DNA from: Cyathus striatus
Taxonomy: Eukaryota; Basidiomycota; Agaricomycetes; Agaricales; Nidulariaceae
Length of the DNA stretch: 64,000 nucleotides
Assembly (NCBI GenBank): GCA_025738555.1
Contig: JAOVFP010000017.1
Location: 2,542,001 to 2,606,000 of the forward strand
Direction: 5' to 3'
Shown: positions 57,301 to 64,000 of the stretch, one piece after another
How the letters are laid out: the number at the start of each line of letters is the position of its first letter
Numbering within the stretch: the first letter of the stretch is position 1
The notes under the pieces: model-generated
Database searches by the model: none
What the model was told of the DNA's origin: nothing
The model's input: only the letters and a program-made list of their open reading frames with translations
Program-made: the position numbers and the translations under genes

Positions 57301-60300
57301 ACAATACATATACCCGCCAGACAGGCGGAATGTTACGCCAACAGCAACAATCCAATTACACGCCGCACCGCGTGCTAATCTCTGCCACTTCTGTCGACTA
57401 CAGCACGTCAAGCATATCATCTCCAGTCAACCACAAGAACGATGACTCGAGTTCAGTTTGCCACTTCAGAGCACTAAAGCCACCTCAGCTGACGAGGGTC
57501 GAATGATCTCGCGCGCGCAGTTTCGGGTCGTGTGGTAGTGAAAAGGTGCCGCGAAAAGGCTAGTGCGGAGAGCGGGAGAAAAACAAAGGGAACGTGGAAA
57601 GAGAGGGGTAATTAGAAGCCAGTACATTGAAAGAGAAAGCATAAAAAGAGAGTAGAAAAAACATGTAAAAATATGTTTTGAAATGAAAGCTCGCATGCAT
57701 AGATGCCATATGTGGCTATTAGGGAGGGGGATTGATACCAACTCACACTGATGCAGATACCGATAGGGTCCGTATCCCGCTAGATACGGGAAAGAAGAGA
57801 AACATGGGAGAAACAGGAACGAAAACCAACGAACGCACGAAAAGAAAGTGAAAGCTGGTATGCAAACTCGCGCCTTTGGCAACCAGGACAGGACACACAG
57901 ATCTTCATAGCGCCCACAAACCAACCATGATCACAGAATGCGAGGACGAGCACGACCCTTGTACGACCCTGCACGAATCACGAACACAGCGAAGCAGACA
58001 AAGAGAAGAAAACCCAAATCTCCTCCGCGAAGCACATCTGGAGAGAATTAAGGAGATAAAGCGCAGAATCTGTCTCCTGGGGAAGACTCTTCCTTGCTCC
58101 TGTATCGTCCTCGTTGTCGTCATATATCAAGCCCTACACGAAGACGATAACGAAGCAAAGAAGAAAAACGCAATGAAAACGCAAAAACCAAATCTCCCTT
58201 TTCCAGAAATCGCAGATTACAAAATCAAGGAGTTAAAGCGCGAATACGCTTCCTGAGTGCAATATCAATATCACTTTCTTTTCGAGAAGTCTTCCATTAC
58301 CCCGCATTGTCATCTGCACGAATTCTGGTACAGCGAAGCAGAAAGAAAAGAAGAAAAACGCAAAAAAACAAATCTCCCCCTGCAGATGAGAGAATTAAGG
58401 GAGTTAAAGCGCAACACTTCCAAGTGTAACATCACTTCCCCCGAGACTTCCGCTACCCCGCACCGTCATATCACCCCGCACGAGGACGATAGCGAAGTGC
58501 AATAAGAAACTCGCAATTCTCTCCCAGTGAGATAAATTGAACGAGATAAAGCGCAAACTCAACAAATCAGCTTTCCCAGAAAGCTTCCGCTACCTCATCT
58601 ATCACTCAACATAGCGAAGCAAACCAATGAAAAAAACATCGTAATCCCTCTCTCCGATGAGAAAAAAATCAAAAAAATCAAGGAGATAACGCGCCGCAAA
58701 AACAGCTTCTACGCTTCTACCTCCACTCTCGTCACCTCAAAGTGTCCAAGCCCCTCCCTCTCCCGAGTCGATAGTGTACACCCGCACACGCCAAGGCCAA
58801 GGCCCAAGGAGGTAGAAGGGTATGTACCAAAAGAGCAACACGACGAAAGAGAGAGAAGAACAGAAAAGAAAAGGAAAGTTTGAGCTTCTGGAGAAGCGAA
58901 GCACTTCTTCCCATCTGATGCGATGATGAAGAAACCAGAATTCTGTATCCTCCTTCCCAAGGTCGTAGTGTAAAACATACGAATAGGAAAAGGGTATAGA
59001 ATAGAAAAGCTGGCTCGGAGAAGCGCTCCCACTTCTCTCTTCGCGAGTGAGGTCTGATGAAGAAAAAACATAACGAAACGAAATGAAATGAAATAACATT
59101 TGAACAAGTCTTAACCGAAGGTGGTACAAACCAAACCGCCCTCGGAGAAGCATAGAAGGGTGCCCTCATCGCAGGACAATCTGATTTACAAAAAAGAACA
59201 CCTCGAGGAAGAAAGAAAACCTCGTCCTCGAGGTCAGGGTCGACCAGACCCACACATAAACAACCAACACCTAAAAGACCGCAATCGGAAACGGGAACGG
59301 GAACGGGAACGAGGGCGAAATGAAATATGGGATGGACAAAGGGAGAGGTCCACGGTACGTTATCCAATTCCATAATATGAACAACGGACCTTTCCTTCTG
59401 TGTTGAAATCTCTGTGCATCTCATCTCCCATGCCATGAGCCGTAGGTGAATGACATAGAGACCCTCGGGCCCGATCACCCCCTGTATATCACCGCGAATA
59501 CATTGCAGCGAGAATACCGGGGAAGGCAGCACAACGCTTCCTCCGCTCCGATAGAAGTCGGAGCCACATGAAAAACTCGAAAAGAGCAAAGCAGGCCCAA
59601 GACCCAAGAGTACCAACCCGAAAATCGAAACCGAAACCGAAAACCATAATCGAAAAAACAATAAAACCCAAAAAAACCAAATGAGAAAACTGCGCTCCCG
59701 AACCGACTGCAGTGGAGATTAACACCCCCACGAACCCGCCCGAAATCAATAACGAGTGCCGAGCGCCGATAAGGCCGCAGGTGAAAAAGCACCAATCACA
59801 AGGCAGCCAGATGGACGATCAGATGAAAAGAAAGAAAAAGAACACCGAGATAACGTGAAGAAATAACGTTGAAAGTGTAAAAAAGAAGTTGAACTCAGGG
59901 TCGAGGAGGAACTGGGTCGAATAGTATAGTCCACAGACCCTCCGATCTCCGCACCCACACCCGGACGGGGGGAAGTAGGTGGAAGGCGTCCTGTGGACTT
60001 GCATCACTGTTGATCGTCCTGGAGAAGGTAACTGAGTCATCTTTGCGCTCCCGCGAATAGGCCTGGATTTGCTGGGTTCTGCGTAAGGTCCGAGTTCCTG
60101 ATTGCCGTGCAAGGAGAAGGAGGATAGTTCGTGTGCCAAGGGAACGCGAGGTAGAACTCCAAAACGAAACGAAACGAAACCCAAAAACGAAAAGTAAAGA
60201 AAAGAAGCAACGAAGTGCAAAAAGCAAAGAAGCAAAGTAGAAACGAAGAAAGAAAGCGCAAGGGCAAGGCACAGAAAAAGCAACTCACTACACTATCCTT

Positions 60301-60768
60301 CAAGCACAACTCCTCCTCTTTCCGTACAGCAACGAGCTTGTCCTTCTTGGCCCTCTTCCGCACGGCGGACAGTTTCATTTTCTTTCCGCAGCTTGGCTTG
60401 GAGACGTTGTTCGATGAGGTGGCGTTTTTTGGCCTGTGTGCGTGTTAGTGTCCCGTTTGGCCATATGAAAGAAAGGGAAATAAAGTAACGTAGGGAATGA
60501 ATGGAGAGAGTGAGGGGAGCAAGGTAAAAGGAATAACATACAGCTTCACTGGCATTCCTTTCCTTATCCTCGCTCTTCGCCTTATTCAGGGTGCCAAGCA
60601 ACACACCGAACATGGACCTTCCCCGCTTTTTCGCCGCCGCCCAGATCGAGGCGCGGGCGGCGCTTGGCATGGGTTCCATTGCGGGAGGGGATGCCACTCT
60701 AGGAGATCTGATATTGTGGTTAGCATTGGTAGAGAAAGAAAGAGGGATGGAACTCACTCGTCGGACAT
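54392..60768 (-). CDS. Pinin/SDK/MemA-domain protein with two giant introns
   Basis: Exons 60768-60758 (ATGTCCGACGA), 60707-60542, 60433-60289, 57143-56811 and 54585-54392, with introns of 50 (TGCTAAC branch site), 108, 3145 and 2225 nt. The order follows the family end to end: MSDE; SMFGVLLGTLNKAKSEDKE; AKKRHLIEQRLQAKLRKE; AKKDKLVAVRKEEELCLKDS; YKLRNTHFPFLAHFLLTS; DIIPTVDDSDSTTLSSD; an acidic DKDKDMDAEEKEKEGEG tract; HPPPLYYLPARVASVPGEVL; ERRKKE then VQEAIEK and EWSQFVTGARGGG; coiled coil MQEIQALRQKVADVEARI. Both large introns start GTGAGT, end CAG and join in phase 0. One-base slips are needed in exon 3 (GGG near 60348; exon 145 nt versus 144), exon 4 (two, compensating) and exon 5 (AAAA near 54565). 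Nuclear, spliceosome/exon-junction-associated by family. The C-terminus is uncertain. Confidence 0.85.
54586..56810 (-). other. Apparent 2.2-kb intron of the pinin gene
   Basis: GTGAGT at the 5' side, TCTATCCAG at the 3' side. Removal joins ERRKKE to VQEAIEK. The interior has short splice-bounded segments (a GHGAYVPAKLALGDL frame at 56464-56540, GGRAYRGYG near 56248) that do not match the family and may be chance or alternative exons. Confidence 0.65.
57144..60288 (-). other. Apparent 3.1-kb intron of the pinin gene
   Basis: GTGAGTTGC at the 5' side, CCATCCCAG at the 3' side. Removal joins LKDSV to YKLRN, exactly the family sequence. The interior is purine-rich on the plus strand, with GAAAC, CGGGAA and AAGAAC short repeats and a degenerate tandem array at 57.96-58.72 kb. 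Confidence 0.7.
57960..58720. repeat. Degenerate tandem repeat inside the large pinin intron
   Basis: About five units spaced 120-185 bp. Each contains AGCGAAGCA, then AAGAAGAAAAACGCAAAAAC, AAATCTCCC, a GAGAATTAAGGAG-like stretch followed by TAAAGCGC, ACTTCCGCTACCCCGC and a CACGAGGACGATAGCG-type ending. Unit starts are near 57988, 58148, 58333, 58491 and 58612. Confidence 0.65.
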
Positions 60769-61470
60769 GGTAGGTGTAGTAAGGTGGATAGAATGTGGAG
60801 GCAGTGAGAAGGGTGTAGAGGGCCGTGGAATATATAGATTACGTGTCTGACTCTCTGCACTTCATAGTCCAGCTAAAAATCAAACCCATACATACCAACC
60901 AAAGCGCCCAACCCCGCAACACCCAACCCTCTCTCCAGCCAAGAAGCTCTTGTAGTGTAAGTAGGCTTGTTGTAAAGAGGAGGGGATGTGCTGATGATTT
61001 TCATAAAAGATGTACATTGCATACTTACAGGTACATGAATGGAACTGCTTTTGATCTACCATTGTGGCCTTTGAGGAATATTCGTTACGAAGCTAGCTAC
61101 GGTTGTCTAAACTTACTCAGGTGCCTTCTTTAGGCTTCGTTTCGATGAACTACTTTGCAGTGTATTAGACCCCAACCACAGCTCCAACCAAACTCGCTGC
61201 TACAACCATATCCCGAAGTTAACAGACAGTTACTACAGCCAGTAGGAATACTGGCAAATTTCCAGGGACCCTAGCAAAAAAACGTACGTGCACTGTTTTG
61301 ACCTGCTACCCTGCAATAGCCTGCATATAATACAGTACACTGACACCATCATAGGCATTTATGCAACTTACGATCCCCTACCACCAGGAGAAATTTTCGA
61401 AAAAGCGCTGAATCGTACGTTACACATTATCAAATCCGATAGTCTTCAAGTTACATCACACTCACCCACC

Positions 61471-61571
61471 TTGGATCGTCCTAACCAAGGAATCGCGCTC
61501 TACGCCATCGTTTTCTGCATTTGTAGACCTTGAGAAAGCGCAAACATCCGAGGCCCGTGGCAGAGTATCAG
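61471..61571. repeat. Direct repeat, copy 1
   Basis: Shares CTTGGATCGTCCTAACCAAG, then GGAATC, and AGACCTTGAGAAAG followed by CATCCGA with 61782-61882, 311 bp away. Confidence 0.7.
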
Positions 61572-61781
61572 GTGCACCTTACGTTCGTGTTGACGACTAG
61601 TTATTGCAGGGCGGTGGGGGTACGGAAAATGAAGGCAGTTAAATGGAGGGAGTGGAAAATGAATCGTTAGTTTTTCAGATTAGTTGATATACTTTCTTTC
61701 AATGCCGAGGAGAGTGCTAATCGTGGCGTCTAGGATTAGGTGGTACACCCAGTGTATATATGTCAGCTTGCGCCCCCTATC

Positions 61782-61882
61782 TTGGATCGTCCTAACCAAG
61801 GAATCACAGTCCACCGCAACGTTCCTACATCTGCAGACCTTGAGAAAGAGCAAGCATCCGAAGTCCATGTAGAGTATTGGCT
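61782..61882. repeat. Direct repeat, copy 2
   Basis: Partner of 61471-61571. A 95-codon minus-strand frame covering this copy (61680-61967) ends in DATISTLLG, close to the ISTLPG of the kinase exon at the window end. Confidence 0.7.
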
Positions 61883-63477
61883 TTACCTTTACCCTGAAGG
61901 GAGGGGTTGGATAGAATAAAGAAGTATCGGGGATCCGTGAGGTGTGTTGTATGTTCATCCATATCAATTCTAGTCAGGATGGGTGTGCTGATGACTCCTA
62001 GGTGGTATATTGGTATAATAGAGTGTATGCGTACCTACACAGGATACGTGACGAATCGTATTTTCCGCTTTTGTTATGCTATGCGCTATCACTATCTTTG
62101 TTAATGGAACATGCAGACATGCCTTGGACTGGTCGTTGCTGGCTCTGGTGGTGTATGAAGGCTTAATTTTACCAGATGTTCACAAACACAGCCTTTCGTG
62201 ATGCTCCTGGCATTTAGAATCATCGGCATGCAAGCTTTGTCGTCGCCACGATTACCCCTCGGGGGCCCCTTGCGAATTCGTGAAGCCAGCGCGCGGAAGG
62301 TATGTCGCTGTTCCTGATTGGAGTTACGCAGGGTATTGATTTGCTTTACCAGTTGGCATCGTGTCTCAGGTCTCATCTTGGTGTCTCTTAGGTATACAAT
62401 TCACCAATACTCTTCGCGACTGATGTGTAACTTTCACACTGCCTAATCGGGATACACCCAGGAGTCAGTGTATCGTTGGTTTGCAATCATCAGTTATCCA
62501 TCGTTGCCGATGAGAAGGGGAAGGCACACTCCATCGCTCCTCCGCTGGACATACTTAGAGTGTTCAGTAGCAAGCGGAGGGCGAACAGAACATGTGGTGC
62601 ATATCACGAAGCAGCGCCGGATCGGGGGTGGTAGGGTTGGAGGTACGTTCACGTGACTTTCGAATTGAAAGATGCTGATTAGATTCTAGTAGATTTGAGG
62701 TGTTATATGATTACATGGCAATTAGACTGCTGCAGCTCTCCCGTAGGAAGTACAGGTAGACGCGAAAATGTCTCTTTAACGTTGATTACCTGAACGTGTC
62801 GTATGCGAAAAGTGAGTGGAAGCCCCGTGGGTCTATATACTATAAGCTTGGTTGAAAAGGAGATAGGTGACGCGGAGTGTTCATAGGGATAAGCTTACAT
62901 GTGCTTGGTGGAGAGTTGGGAAAGGGAAGCGGAAGTGGAAGAAGTGTATGGGAGATGAAGTTACGATGGGTAAGTTTACTTGCTATGCTTTGGGATGGAT
63001 TGCTGACTTAAGATCTTCAGGAGGGCGTATTGCATAATGTATTCATTTTCCGCTATGCTGGCGCTCTCTAAAGAACTTGCAAGCGGACAAATTGTGCTCT
63101 CCGGTTGCTAGTCACTGGAAGGAGCGTTGAGATATCTACAGTCGACGCAAATGTCTGTAATTTTCAACATGAATACAATTGTACAAAAGTTGTCCGTTTG
63201 ACTTTCAAAAAGTCTGTAAACTACTTCTTGGCCTTTAAAATGAAATCATCGACACCGACTACCGAGGCAACCTCACTCTTCATGATCGCCAACACAACAT
63301 CATGTGTATGCACTGAGCATCGGGCACCATATCTTCTGCCATATGATTGTGCTTCATAATCAATCTTGTGCAGTAAATGAAGCAGATTTACACGTATCCC
63401 ATGATTTATTGGATACCTTGAACGTATGGAACCAAAGCAAAAAGCTATCCATAGCATTTTTAATCGAGTACTGTTAC

Positions 63478-64000
63478 CTGTCCGCCACTGTTTGATTTCG
63501 TCGAGATGCTCGTCCTTGATGCACATCCATACAAGACCCATATGAATGATTCCACTTCATGATGATAGAGACGTTGTATCGCTCATTCTCGCCCTGAACA
63601 GGCCACTTCTGAGCTGTGAGGAGTTCTCGAGCCATGAAAGGTAAAGTACCCGTACGCTCGCAGCCACTGTGACCTTTACTATTACGGACATAAGCCAGGT
63701 CCCAGTCGTTGAGAATACCACGATTGTTCTCGGCATCCCACATAAGATTCCAGACACTTATGTCTCCATGCTCGATGCCATTCTTCCAAAGAGCGAAGTG
63801 ACCTTTACTAGGTCAGTACTGTAAACCACGCATACATTAAATATGAAACTCACATCGAAAGCAATCAACCCATGCTTTCTTGATATTGTTATCTTCATTC
63901 ATTCTGTCCATAGGGGTATGTGCTGTTGAAGGGAGCGGGGAACGACGAATCGTTAGTTCTCGCATTGTGCCCTCCATGCCAGGGAGCGTGCTAATCATAA
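63478..64000 (-). CDS. FunK1-type protein kinase, C-terminal part (runs off the window)
   Basis: Fungal-specific protein kinase of the FunK1 group. The upstream exon is open to the window edge and ends KKAWVDCFR, then an intron (GTGAGT...TAAAG), then CHFALWKNGIEHGDISVWNL, where HGD replaces the usual HRD catalytic loop with its Asp. After that come ENNRGILNDWDLAYVR (DWD in the DFG position), ERTGTLPFMARELLTAQKW and, in a second frame, RLYHHEVESFIWVL, and in a third WMCIKDEHLDEIKQWRTG. These blocks follow the family order but need two 1-nt corrections (near 63572 and 63530). A GTAACA donor at 63477 leads to missing 3' exons. Nucleotide relatives lie at 61.5-61.9 kb. Confidence 0.8.

Larger units (their letters stand above)
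60769..63477. other. Repeat-bearing intergenic region upstream of the pinin gene
   Basis: Holds the pinin promoter at the left edge. No complete gene. A 100-bp direct repeat pair (61471-61571 and 61782-61882) and a segment near 61640-61725 resembling the last 70 bases of the window suggest fragments of the neighbouring FunK1 kinase gene. Confidence 0.4.

Noticed and set aside
58732..59661. 309-codon open frame on the minus strand
   Set aside because: It lies inside the large pinin intron in a stretch poor in T on the plus strand and therefore short of stops on the complement. Composition is extreme (Phe/Leu/Ser/Val), no domain is visible, and two other frames are open over the same bases.
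1..64000. CRISPR arrays, rRNA genes, plasmid or viral genes, biosynthetic cluster
   Set aside because: No regularly spaced repeats, rRNA-like sequence, viral structural or replication genes, or core biosynthetic enzymes were seen. The window is ordinary eukaryotic chromosome with a transposon island.

Overview
Nuclear DNA of a filamentous basidiomycete, most likely an Agaricomycete. The evidence is the density of 47-80 nt GT-AG introns, F-box proteins with the LPxEI / GPLLLxxxCRxWR layout, DUF2828 proteins, FunK1 kinase, omega-class GSTs, neutral ceramidase, a TEA-domain regulator and a membrane-anchored GH5_9 glucanase. No prokaryotic, organellar, rRNA or CRISPR sequence was seen.

Layout. 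0-5 kb: 3' end of a DUF2828 gene, an F-box gene, a tail-anchored acidic protein and a small secreted protein. 6-10.6 kb: an AT-rich transposon island. A tRNA-derived SINE is split by a 1.84-kb inverted-repeat element with an 8-bp target duplication. An uninterrupted SINE copy, a truncated sister element and a hAT relic follow. 11-20 kb: two omega GSTs in inverted, tail-to-tail order, two more DUF2828 copies (one internally deleted) and a second F-box gene. 20-27 kb: an AAA ATPase, two tandem cysteine-rich paralogs, and a membrane histidine-phosphatase-like gene with a 6-nt exon. 27-35.5 kb: gene-free as far as I can see. 35.5-43 kb: a 25-exon neutral ceramidase, an unrecognised gene and a TEA-domain regulator. 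45-48 kb: GH5_9 exo-beta-1,3-glucanase. 48-54 kb: gene-poor. 54-61 kb: one pinin/SDK/MemA-domain gene whose exons are separated by apparent introns of 3.1 and 2.2 kb. 61-64 kb: short direct repeats and the C-terminal half of a FunK1 kinase running off the window.

A theme across the window is that at least nine genes keep their splice sites and conserved protein motifs but need one or more 1-nt corrections (2 nt in one GST) to stay in frame. Many of the slips fall in homopolymer runs. Where I added up the exons (ceramidase, histidine phosphatase, DUF2828 copy 2, GST copy 2), the totals become exact multiples of three after the inferred corrections. This suggests run-length errors in the assembly at least as much as decay. 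The genes do not form one pathway. The clearest biological novelties are the pinin gene with giant repeat-bearing introns, the nested SINE/transposon island with its natural empty site, and the tandem cysteine-rich genes.
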